From: Humulus lupulus
Lineage: Eukaryota > Streptophyta > Magnoliopsida > Rosales > Cannabaceae
Reading direction: 5' to 3'
Length of the DNA stretch: 64,000 bases
Assembly: GCF_963169125.1 (NCBI RefSeq)
Contig: NC_084802.1
Coordinates: forward strand, 42,106,607 to 42,170,606
In this document: positions 11,703-21,835 of the stretch, piece by piece
Layout of the letters: each line of letters begins with the position of its first letter
Numbering within the stretch: the stretch's first letter is position 1
The notes under the pieces: generated by a model
What the model was told of the DNA's origin: nothing
Databases searched by the model: none
What the model saw: only the letters and a program-made list of their open reading frames with translations
Program-made: the position numbers and the translations under genes

Positions 11703-12894
11703 CCACTCTCGGAAATCAGAATTAGATGTATTTTATGTTTCTCTTTTTTTTTTTTTTTTTGATTGATTTTTTTTGTTTGTTAAACTTGTTCCCAGGTAGA
11801 ATTGGAGGTTTTCAGGTGATCTCCAACGCCTTACTAGAACTCCCCGAGGTTACTGAGTAAGTATGGTGGATCACAAGTCAACCTTTTCGACCAAACAACC
11901 TTTAAGCAAAGTGAAATTGCTTATTTTGACAAAACAAGCTTGGTTTTCTTATAGTAATAAGTTCAACAATGTAATAGTGCAAAGGTAGATGCTCGAAATG
12001 TTCGCAGGCCGATTGGGAAGGTTGCCAAGGTACTGCTTTAGGCCCACACTTGTCTAGACAGAACTCCCCGAGGTTCCCAGGTAAGTGTGGAGGGTAACGC
12101 TATCACAAACCTTATTTAACAACCAATCTTTCTAGACAGAACAATATCGGTTCCTACCATTTGTAATATTACACAATTGTTCCCAATACTAAGTGTTTTA
12201 TGATTGAAATTTTATGAACAATTTTTGCAATTTTATGTTTTTTTTTTTTTGAAAAACCTAAATCCTAAAGAAAATTAAGGCAAAGAAAGTAAAAGCCTAA
12301 ACTAAGCAACAAAATAAAAAAAAAACACAAAAATAAAATAAAGAAAAGAGAATTAAAGTGAAGATAGAATAACAAGCTTAATCTTTTTTTTTAATATGTA
12401 TTAAACAAAAAAAAATAGAATAGAAATTAAGAAAGAAAAATGGACTAAGAATGAACTAAAAAGGAAAAAAAGTGATTATATAAATATATATATGATATTT
12501 TTTTTTTTTTAAACAAAAGAAAGGAAATTTAAAAAGAAAGGAAAAAGATAAGAATAAATATATAAATGTTTTTTTTTTTTGGATTTTTTTTTTATAGTTA
12601 TGTATATATATATATATGAATGTTTATAATATAAATATATATATATTGTACCGAAAAAAAAAGAATAAAAAAAAAAGAAAGAAAAGAAAAGAAAAGAAAA
12701 GGTATATATATAAATAAAGGAAATTTTGTTTTTATGATTGTTTTTTTTTTCTTTTTTTTTGTTATAATTATAATAATTAATTAAAAATTAGTAAATAATA
12801 GAAACTATACTAACACAATATTTATTCTAACAAAAACACAAATAAGGTTACTAATATTTTTGTAAAAATTTCACTAAACCTTTGAAAATTTACC
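11703..12894 (-). other. untranslated leader of element E, low complexity
   Basis: The region lies between the primer site and the gag start. It consists of A- and T-runs and AT microsatellite-like tracts (especially 12240-12780). Two short similar segments at about 11800-11870 and 12040-12110 share ACTCCCCGAGGTT. No reading frame of note. Confidence 0.7.
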
Positions 12895-12912
12895 TCCCCG
12901 GCAACGGCGCCA
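12895..12912 (-). other. primer binding site of element E (tRNA-Asp type)
   Basis: The plus strand reads TCCCCGGCAACGGCGCCA, the 3' end of plant tRNA-Asp including CCA. The minus (element) strand is therefore its complement. It lies five bases inside the LTR end at 12918, as expected for minus-strand priming. A tRNA-Asp site is characteristic of Athila-type elements. Confidence 0.92.
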
Positions 12913-12917
12913 AAATT

Positions 12918-13894
12918 TGTTTAACGCCCAAAATATGACTACACTAAGCGGTAGCTCTAGTAAGATCGGGCGGTCGATCCACAAGGAGGTAACCTAAAAT
13001 CAAAAGGTTAGTAGAAAATAGCACAAAAAGTTAGTAACAAGAAGTAAATAAAATTGTAAATGGAAAGATGTTTGAGATTTTGGTATTGTATTTTGATAAA
13101 GTGATGAAATGAGATAAGTGAAATAAATGTAAGATGTAATCAAGAGTTTGAGAAAATGAAAGGTTTCAAAAATTATCCATATGCTTGTTTAGTTACTTGG
13201 TTGCTTGATTTACAAAAATACACAAGTAAATAGTTCACATCCCAACATTTACTTGGAAAATCTAACATTAAAGTCCATAGTTTTTCTAACAAAAGTTCAT
13301 TTGAGTTATAAAGTTCTTTACTTTAAAAGCACAATGTTAATCTTATGAAAAATCTAAAAATGACAAAATACCCAAGGGCAATAATGCAATAGAAGATTAG
13401 ACATAAAATTATGTATCAATATTACTTTTACTAATTAGAAGCACATAGAAAAAGCATGACTAATCCTATATACTATTAGCATAAGTAAATAAAGATAGCA
13501 AAATAAAGATAGAGATGAAAGAACATAAATAACTCAAATATATTACATTAAGAACATAGTAAATCAAAGTAGCAAAATAACATCACTTGCATATGGAATC
13601 ATCCCTAACCTTCCTAGGAAGATTAGGCCATTATGCTCATGATTCTCACAAAATTCTAAGAAGAAAATATGAGAAGAAAGTGAGGGGAAATTTTGCTATA
13701 GTTTCTCTACTCTAAAAATTACATACATAATGTGAAATGAGAGTCCCTATTTATAGAGGGAGAAAATGACTAAAAATAAATTAAACAACAATTTGGGGTT
13801 TACAAAATAAATCTGAAATATTAATAATAAAATATGATTTTGAAAAATCAAATCTTATTATAAATATTAACCTAGTTATTTTGGGGTATGGTCA
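12918..13894 (-). repeat. 5' LTR of element E
   Basis: It runs from TGTTTAACGCC next to the primer site to ...GGTATGGTCA, giving TG...CA ends and 977 bp. A TATA box (CTATAAATA on the minus strand) is at 13749-13757, and a transcribed leader follows toward the primer site. Outside it, at 13896, the antisense gene of C resumes. No second copy of this LTR is present in the window. It may be a complete LTR or the inner part of a longer one whose U3 is the inverted-repeat arm. Confidence 0.75.
13749..13757 (-). promoter_or_regulatory. TATA box in 5' LTR of E
   Basis: CTATAAATA on the minus strand, inside CCCTCTATAAATAGGGAC, is positioned in the LTR as the promoter of the gag-pol transcript. Confidence 0.65.
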
Positions 13895-13895
13895 A

Positions 13896-16467
13896 AATGT
13901 TGGAAGCTCGGCCTCCCGGCAGGAGAAGGGAAAGGAGGTGATGCCCAGCTTGCCGATCCCTCACTTTGGGCCGGCCGTGGAGAAACAAGTCGAGGTGGCC
14001 TCCGACGCTTTCTTTGAGGCGGAGAGAATCGTCTCAAAGGTAACCGATCAGGTGAAGATCAATAAACTCTTCCTCACCCACAAGATCCCACTGGGGAAAG
14101 CCTCAGCTATAGCCCGACCTGCTGCGGAGGGCGAGCGGAGCTGCACGCCGCTAGACGAATCGTTTGCGGCCTGGAGTGGTGAACACTTCAAGGCAGGGGC
14201 CTTCCTCCCCCTGGACTAGTACTTCACTGATTTCCTGAATTACGTGGGGTTGGCCCCTTTTCAGCTCCCCCCTAACTCCTACCGTCTGCTGGCAGGGTTG
14301 AGGTACTTATTCAAGAAGCAGGAGTGGGAGGTCCCTACTCCTGCTGATATTTTATATTTCTTTTGTCTCAAAGCCCGCCCGGATCAGCGGGGGCAAGGTG
14401 ATGGGTTTTACTATTTAACCCGTTTCCCTAATACGGCGGCGGTCATCGAGCTGCCAAGCCATCCAAATGACTTCAAGGACCAGTTCTTCATGTCAACTGG
14501 GTTCCGGAACTGTGAGCACCACTACTTCAACCGTCCCCGTAAGTGAACCCTGACCTTAGCTCGCCTTTTAAGTGTTGTTTAATTTTAGCTCTTCCCATAT
14601 TCCATTCTGATTCCAGCCCAATCTTGCAGCCATCTACGCGAGGACCAAGAAGTCTGCGACCCTCGGAGGTCAATATGAAACACTCGCGGGCTTACCCCCC
14701 AGTGAAAAGGACTATCGCGTGCTCGTGACGGACGAGACGATGGTGTTCTAAAAACTGATTTTTCCAAATCAGACTCTGAACCTAAAGAGGCCTCGAGGGC
14801 CGCCCCCAGCTCGCGCAAACAGACCTATCACCGTGGAGGAGGTCGCGGAAGAGGAGGACGAAACGGCTGAAGTTCCGCTCGTGAGGAATAGGAAGAGGAA
14901 CTTGGAGGTTGCCCAAGGGATGGACGAGGAGAGGATCCAATCCGGAGCAGCCACGGGTCCTTCCGGCCAAGGTAACCCTTTCTTGCTTAGGAATGTAGAT
15001 AGGGCCACTGCGGACCCCCGGCTGGTTAGGTTCAATCCTAGGCAGATCGTCCATCGCCACCGAAGGAACCCGGACCTGAACACACTCCTGCTCCATTGTG
15101 TTGATCGGCTCGTGCTGGATCACCAGGATAGTCGGCCTAGGGGTACCATAGTAGCAGATAACACCCTAGCTTTTAGGTCGATCATTTTTTAGGAGTATGG
15201 GACCAATTTACGCACATGGCCATCACTCCAGAGAGGTATCTATGCTCCGGGGCTTAGGCAGTATGTAGAAGAGTCTAGTCCCGAGTCAGAACCGGACCTA
15301 GAACTTGCGCCTGTTCCGGAAATAATCGTCTTAGGTTCTTCCAGCTCGGGGGGTAGGGCTCCTTTAGTATTTGTATACTTTTTGCCTTTAACCTTTTGCT
15401 TTTATTTCTGCCTGATTGCTAACTTGTAATAACCATGTTTTTTGTTTTCGCAGAAGAGATGTCTCAGCCCGAGGATAGTCTGTGGGACATAGACTTCGAG
15501 GGGAGTCCCCCGGCAGGGCCAAGATTGAAAAGGCTCCGAGGGTCCAAGAGCACGGCTGGGGGCTCCACCAAATCTCCGGCAAAGGAGAAGGAAAAAACCC
15601 CACCATCCCAGGTCGGGGGGGCAATTCTTCTTGCTGGCGGAGCAGGACACATGCCCCCACCGACCCAGCGATCTCCATCAGCCGCCCAGAACGTGGGAAC
15701 GGAGGTCGTGACCCCGGCTGCAGTGGCCCTCGGCGTACGCATCACGGTTGACGCCCAGGATCTGGAGAAGATCCCAGAAGCCTTTCAGGGGACGGTGTAT
15801 GAGTCGGCGAGCTACGCCGTCAAACATTTCTACAAGTTCAAAGAGAAGGAGCTCCAGGCTATTGAGACACTGAGCCCGGTCCACGTAATAGAGTCATCGA
15901 TGGACATGACCCTAACGGTAAGCTGCCCCATTCTTTTAAGGCTTTACCCCTCACACACACCGCCTTATTTTTCCACTTAGCCGATTTATCTCCCATTTCT
16001 CGCAGGGCATCGCTGCCGTACACCGAGGCATCGCCAGGACCAAAGCTCAGCTCGAGGAGATGAGGGCTGGTCACCAGGCCGCCCTTCAGGAGGCTCAGGT
16101 GGCGAAAGATGCGCTGGCAACCTCGAAGGTCGAGTTAGAGAGGACCCGCTCGAAGGTCAAAGAGCTTGAGACATCCCTTGCCACCTCGCGAACTGACCTC
16201 GAGGCAGCGAAGACCGAGGCCCAGGCCGCCCTTGAAGCTGAACGGGCCACCTCGGAACAGTCCATGCAGGAACTGTTCTATCGTTGCTGGGCCCACAACC
16301 CGGAGGCTGACTTCTCCTTCATGCCGTCGGGTCTCTGGGCGCGCTTGTTGGTGAAGTTCCAAGCCCGCTTTGACAAAGAGGTGCCGCCTTCGGAGACTGG
16401 GGAAGCCTCTGGTGCGGCGGAGAAGGATGAGACCGCGACCTCCAAGGGGCCGACCGACGGGGCTTAG
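13896..16467 (+). pseudogene. antisense gene of element C (Tat-clade additional ORF), degraded
   Basis: The gene resumes after E and parallels the D copy exon by exon. Exon 1 runs to 14538, then an intron to 14616. Exon 2 is about 14617-15352, exon 3 is 15454-15917 and exon 4 is 16006-16467. Donors are GTAAGT/GTAAGC or GTAGGG, and acceptors end in CAG. Exon 1 has the block with FQLPPNSYRLLAGLRYLF and ILYFFCLK, resembling the plant 'putative gypsy type transposon' family (Pfam Transposase_28, from memory). Exon 4 is a coiled coil rich in Ala, Glu and Lys. Stops at about 14217, 14749 and 15190, and a probable one-base shift at the exon 1-2 junction, disable it. Confidence 0.75.
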
Positions 16468-16612
16468 GGAGTTTTTTCTTCTCTTTATTTTGAAGTATTT
16501 TATGTAATCTTTAGCACGAGGTATTTTTTCCTCGAGACAATTTGCCTTGCAATTTTAACTTGTGTATTTCTTCATGCTTTCGGCTATAATACACATATTT
16601 TGTTGTTTGATA
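16468..16612. other. spacer between antisense gene and tandem array in C
   Basis: A T-rich stretch follows the antisense gene stop. It probably includes the 3' end of that transcript. Nothing else seen. Confidence 0.5.
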
Positions 16613-17201
16613 AACTTAGTTCGTGTTAACCGTTATTTATATCCCGAGCCCTTTAAGAAGAACCACGATCAATAAATTTAAGTTAACTTCTAAGTTTTAT
16701 GACCCAGTTAAAACCAGGAGCTTATTTTGAAAACTTAGTTCGCGTCAACTTTTTATCCATATCTCGTGCTCTTTAAGAAGAACCACGATCAATAAATTTA
16801 AGTTAACTTCTAAGTTTTATGACCCGGTTAAAACCAGGAGCTTATTTTGAAAACTTAGTTCGCGTCAAATTTTTATACATATCTCGTGCTCTTTAAGAAG
16901 AACCACGATCAATAAATTTAAGTTAACTTCTAAGTTTTATGACCCGGTTAAAACCAGGAGCTTATTTTGAAAACTTAGTTCGCGTCAACTTTTTATCCAT
17001 ATCTCGTGCTCTTTAAGAAGAACCACGATCAATAAATTTAAGTTAACTTCTAAGTTTTATGACCCAGTTAAAACCAGGAGCTTATTTTGAAAACTTAGTT
17101 CGCGTCAACTTTTTATCCATATCTCGTGCTCTTTAAGAAGAACCACGATCAATAAATTTAAGTTAACTTCTAAGTTTTATGACCCGGTTAAAACCAGGAT
17201 A
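16613..17201. repeat. 120-bp tandem repeat, five units, inside element C
   Basis: Units begin at AACTTAGTTCG at 16613, 16732, 16852, 16972 and 17092. Each contains CTTTAAGAAGAACCACGATC and GTTTTATGACCC. The last four are almost identical and the first is more diverged. A partial unit start follows near 17203. Tandem arrays between pol and the 3' LTR are a known trait of Tat-clade elements. The corresponding region of D (58399-59233) lacks an array. Confidence 0.95.
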
Positions 17202-17409
17202 GGACTTAGTTCGCGTTAACCCTTATACATTGATAAGAATCAACACCTAAGTCGTTAAGGAGACCTGGTTATATCCAGGTACCATATGCCCCCCAAGTAA
17301 CTGGGAAAGGGTCTTTCGTGGTTACTTTAAGATTACACTTGCAAAAAAAAAAAAAAAACTTGATTTTTATTAATACATAAAAAGTGGCCTTCCAGGCCTT
17401 ACAAGTGGA
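17202..17409 (-). other. 3' flank of C pol
   Basis: A short non-coding stretch with a 16-A run (about 17344-17359) lies between the tandem array and the integrase stop. Nothing else seen. Confidence 0.5.
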
Positions 17410-18461
17410 TCATTGATAATATTTCTTCAAGTGGATGGCGTTCCAAGTCTGTGGGACTGCCCCTCCATCAAGTCGAGCTAACTTACAAGTTCCTTCCTTG
17501 ATGACTTCAAGGACCTGGTATGGTCCTTCCCAGTTCGGTCCTAAGACTCCATCCTTGGGATCTTTTCCGGCCAGGAAAACTCTTCTTAGGACCAAGTCGC
17601 CAACGCTAAAGGTACGTTTTTTGACTTTAGCGTTGAAGTAGCGAGCGATCTTTTGCTGGTAATGGGCGAGCTGGAGTTGCAAATCCTCTCGCCTTTCATC
17701 GATAAGGTCTAGGGAATGGCATAGGAGCTCGTGGTTCCTATCTTGGTCGTAGGACTGGACTCTATGCGACAGAACTTTAATTTCCACGGGGAGGACTGCT
17801 TCATTCCCAAAGGTTAGGGAGAAAGGAGTGTGACCCGTAGGAGTTCGATGCGAGGTCCGGTATGCCCAAAGGACCTGGGGAGCTGTTCTGGCCAGACCCC
17901 CTTTGCCTCATCTAGCCTCTTCTTGAGGCTCGCCTTTAGAGTTTTGTTGACAGCCTCGACCTGGCCGTTTGCTTGAGGATAGGCCACAGAGGAGAAGCTT
18001 TTCACAATCCCGTGCCTTTCACAAAACTCAGTGAACAGGTCGCTGTCGAACTGAGTGCCGTTGTCGGAGACAATCTTCTTCGGCAGGCCGAACCGACAGA
18101 TGATGCTTTTAACCACAAAGTCGAGTACCTTCTTCGATGTTATTGTTGCCAACGGCTCTGCCTCGGCCCACTTAGTAAAGTAGTCGATGGCTACCACGGC
18201 GTAGCGGACCCCGCCCTTTCCGGTAGGCAGGGCGCCTACTAAATCTATCCCCCAAACGGCGAATGGCCAAGGGGCTGAGATCATTTTCAGTTTGACTGGA
18301 GGAGCTCGGGCAACCGCAGCGAAGCGCTGGCACTTGTCGCACTTTTTCACATATGAAATCGAGTCTTTGGACAGAGTTGGCCAGTAATAACCTTGCCTGA
18401 GAACCTTCATGGCCAGGCTTTGCCCCCCAGCATGGTCTCCGCAGAATCCTTCGTGAATGTC
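17410..18461 (-). pseudogene. element C integrase
   Basis: Two frames (17814-18410 and 17410-17787) together give a Ty3/gypsy integrase: CDKCQRF of the zinc region, GIDLVGALPTGKGG, SDNGTQFDSDL and PQANGQVEAVNK of the catalytic core, then the C-terminal VLGPNWEGPY segment. A one-base loss in a C run near 17880 shifts the frame. A TAG at about 18459-18461 separates it from RNase H just before the conserved DIHEGFCGDH. It is the last domain of the polyprotein, in Ty3/gypsy order. Confidence 0.9.
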
Positions 18462-20819
18462 CTACAAGATGGCCTGTGCCTCACCTGGATGAACGCACCG
18501 GAGGAGAGGTAGGGAATGTCCACGTCGGTACAACACACCATCGACCAGCGTGTACCTCGGAGCTTGATACAAGACTCGCCGTGCATCGCTACGCTCTTCA
18601 GGCAGCTTGCCTTCGACGAGATACTCAAGAATGGGGGTCATCCAGGTCGGCTTGGCATCAATCATCTCGACCTCTGCCCGATCTCCTTCTATACTTGGTT
18701 CTTGCAAGAATTCTATTGGCACTAACCCCAGGGTTTCTGTCTCTCCCGAGGTGGCGAGTTTGGCGAGAGCATCTGCGTTGGCGTTCTGCTCCCGAGGTAT
18801 CTGTTCGATCGATCCTCGCTCAAATGCAGACAGCTCAGTTTTTACCTTCGCCAAATAGGCGGCCATCTTGGGTCCCCGCGCCTGATATTCGCCCAGAACC
18901 TGGTTTACCACGAGCTGGGAGTCACTGAAGCACTGGACGGAGCTCGCCTTTAACTCCTGAGCTACCCTTACCCCAGCTAACAAAGCTTCGTACTCTGCCT
19001 CATTGTTGGACGCCTTGAACCCGAACCTTAGCGCCGAGTGGAACCTATGTCCCTCGGGGGATATTAGAATGATTCCAGCCCCGGAGCCGCTCTCGTTAGA
19101 TGAACCATCAACAAAGATCTTCCACGACGAATGCGGCGAGGCGACTTGAGGTAGGCCTTCTGATGGATCCTCCTGGAATCCCGTGCACTCCGCCACGAAG
19201 TCAGCCAACGCCTGACTTTTTATGCCAGTTCGTGGAGTATAGAAAATCTCGAACTGACTGAGCTCGACCGCCCATTTTAACAAACGTCCCGATGCTTCAG
19301 GCTTTTGCAAAACCTGCCTTAGAGGCTGATCGGTCATGACATGTATCGAGTGGGACTGGAAATACGGTCTGAGCTTTTGTGAGGCTGTGATTAGGCAAAA
19401 CGCCAGTTTTTCCATCAGTGGGTACCGTGATTCTGCTCCGAGGAGTCTCTTGATGATGTAGTAAACTGGCTTTTGAACTTGGTCCTCTTCTCGTACCAGC
19501 ACAGCGCTAGCTGCATCCCCAGTGACTGCCAGGTAGAGGAAAAGAGGCTCTCCCGCCCTGGGTTTGGACAGAATGGGCGGTTCAGCCAGATGCGCCTTCA
19601 GATCGAGGAATGCGCTTTCGCACTCTACTGTCCACTCAAACTTCTTGTTTCCCCGGAGCAGGTTGTAGAAGGGCAAACACTTGTCGGTCGATTTGGAAAT
19701 GAACCGGTTGAGTGCTGCCACTCTTCCTGTGAGGCCTTGGACGTCTTTCCGCGACCTGGGGGAAGGAAGCTCGAGCAGTGACCTGATTTTGTCGGGGTTC
19801 GCCTCGATTCCTCGGGTATTGACTATGAACCCCAAGAATTTCCCCGATGCGACACCGAACGTGCACTTCTGAGGATTAAGCCTCATGCCGTATTCCCGTA
19901 ATATTTTAAAACATTCTTCCAGGTCGGAAACATGGTTGTCGGCAGTCTTTGACTTGACGAGCATGTCATCAACATACATTTCCATGTTCTTTCCGATCTG
20001 GTCCGCGAACATTCTATTTACTAGCCTCTGGTAGGTAGCTCCGACATTCTTCAGGCCAAAAGGCATGACCTTATAGCAATAGACATTCGTTGGGGTCATG
20101 AAGTTGGTATGTTCTTGGTCTGCCGGATTCATCGCGATCTGATTGTAGCATGAGTACGCGTCCATGAAGGACATGAGCTCGTGCCCCACCGTAGCATCCA
20201 CCAGCTGATCGATCCTAGGCAATGGAAAGCAATCCTTGGGGCAGGCTTTATTCAGGTCGGAGAAGTCAATGGAGGTCCGCCATTTTCCGTTGGGCTTTGG
20301 AACTAGCACGGGGTTGGCGACCCAAATTGGAAATTTGGCTTCGCGGATAAAGCCACACTTTTTGAGCTGGGCCACCTCTTCTTCTAGGGCTTCAGCTCGG
20401 GTTGTTCCTAAACGCCTCTGCTTTTGAGACTTGGCAGGAACGCTTTTATCCAGATGGAGCGTGTGCATGATGACACTCGGACTGATCCCCACCATGTCCT
20501 CGTGGGACCATGCGAATACGTCCAAGTTATTCTTCAAAATCGTGATCAGCTCCGCCTTTCTCTTGTTGAAGAGGTTCTTCCCCAGCTTAACCGTCCATGA
20601 CGGATTTTGTGGATCGATGTTCACCTCCTCGAGCTCCTCAATAGCCTGGAGCTCGGACCTATCTTCGCCTATTCGGGGGTCAATGTTCTCACTAAGGGCG
20701 ACACTTTCCCCTTGGGCGTTTTGAGGTTTTTCAATCTCAGGAGCCACCAAGGGCTCCTGGGATTCCTCTTCACTCGAAATGGGCATAGCCAGCTGCTCGG
20801 GTTTAGACTTTCCGTTCAT
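18462..20819 (-). pseudogene. element C reverse transcriptase-RNase H
   Basis: The 785-codon open frame contains reverse transcriptase (DLNKACPKD, SCYNQIAM, MPFGLKN, MYVDDMLVKS) and RNase H. Two RNase H-like parts are visible: the usual gypsy domain up to the HVMTDQPL segment, then a second one beginning IFVDGSSNESG with the AEYEALLAG motif. The double RNase H is typical of Tat-clade elements. The ATG at 20817-20819 overlaps the stop of the upstream frame. Comparison with D indicates that this overlap arose from a one-base deletion near 20889, not from a designed stop-start. Confidence 0.92.
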
Positions 20820-21766
20820 GGAAATGCTGTAGCATTCCCTGGCAGCGAGTTGATCGCCCTTGATGATGCAGATCCCTGTTGAAGTAGGAATTTCATGGCG
20901 AGGTGTCGAATGGAAGTGATGGCCTCGAAAGCTATGAGCGTAGGTCGGCCCAAAATGGTGTTGTAGGCAGCGGAGCAGTCAATGACCATGAACTCAAGTA
21001 GCTTGGAGACTGTCCGAGACTCTTCTCCTAGGGTGATCACCAGCTCGATCGTCCCTATCGCTGCCGATCCTTCTCCCGAAAAACCATACAGCATCATGGA
21101 GGTCGCCTTTAGCTCTGCGACGGTTAGACCCATCTTTTCTAATGTGGATCGGAATAAAAGGTTCACCGAGCTTCCGTTGTCCACCAACACTCTCCTCACT
21201 TTCCGGTTGGCGAGCTGGACTGCTACGACCAAGGGATCATTATGGGGGAATTGGACGTGACCTATGTCTTCCTCCGTAAAAGTAATCGGTTGCTTCTCTA
21301 ACCGCTGCTGTTTTGACTGACGCAGCTCCGGGATGAACTCCGCTCCGTTGTGGGCCTTTAACTCATTCATATACCTCTTCTGGGCGCCTCTGCTCGTGCC
21401 AGCCATGTGCGGTCCTCCAGAGATGGTGGATATCTCTCCCTCGATCACGGGAGGAGGGACGTCTTGATCTACCCGAGGCCCGGGCTGACTGGCTGGGACG
21501 TCTGGAGCGGGTCGACCCGCTGGGACCCTGTTTCGCGAATATTGCGCCAAGGGGCCTGCTCGGATGAGAGTCTCGATTTCATCTTTTAGATGCCTGCAAT
21601 TGTCGGTATTGTGGCCGACGTCGTTATGGAAACGGCAGAACTTTGAAGTATCTCTCTTTCCCTTGTGGTGTTTCAATGGCTCCGGCCTCTTCCAGGGGAC
21701 CCGAGTAGAGTTGGCTAGGAAGATGCTTTCCGTGGACTGAGTGAGCTCGATATATGCTGTGAACAC
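20816..21766 (-). pseudogene. element C gag end and protease
   Basis: The frame continues gag after a stop at 21836. It contains the gag zinc-binding-like CRFHNDVGHNTDNC and then a retropepsin-type protease with VLVDNGSSVNLLF and, further on, a TILGRP motif. The DNGSS active site is the Tat-type variant. A one-base shift near 20889 takes it out of frame with RT. Before that shift the sequence parallels the D protease fragment at 63774-64000. Confidence 0.88.
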
Positions 21767-21835
21767 GGGCTTGAATTTATCCGCAGACTTATTCTTCTTT
21801 TGACCGTGCTGGCTGTTTTCACCATTTCCCTTTCT

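Larger units (their letters stand above)
3639..13894 (-). mobile_element. Athila-like Ty3/gypsy element E inserted in C's antisense gene; abnormal left end
   Basis: Minus-strand gag-pol (6358-11702) has Athila traits: a YNPGWRNHPNFSW motif after the zinc knuckle, DLGAS protease, FMDD reverse transcriptase, and a primer site matching the 3' end of tRNA-Asp (12895-12912). The 5' LTR is at 12918-13894. At the 3' side the expected matching LTR is absent. Instead, a purine tract near 5029-5045 leads into a 0.64-kb sequence present as two inverted copies around a 100-bp piece of the element's own RNase H region. The element is therefore a rearranged insertion. About 1.3 kb between integrase and the 3' side carries no env-like frame. 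Confidence 0.8.

Noticed and set aside
16613..17201. CRISPR array
   Set aside because: Contiguous 120-bp repeats without unique spacers, in a eukaryotic retroelement.
20816..20819. Overlapping stop-start (ATGA) between protease and RT in C as translational coupling
   Set aside because: D has one continuous frame here and C shows a one-base deletion just upstream, so the overlap is accidental.
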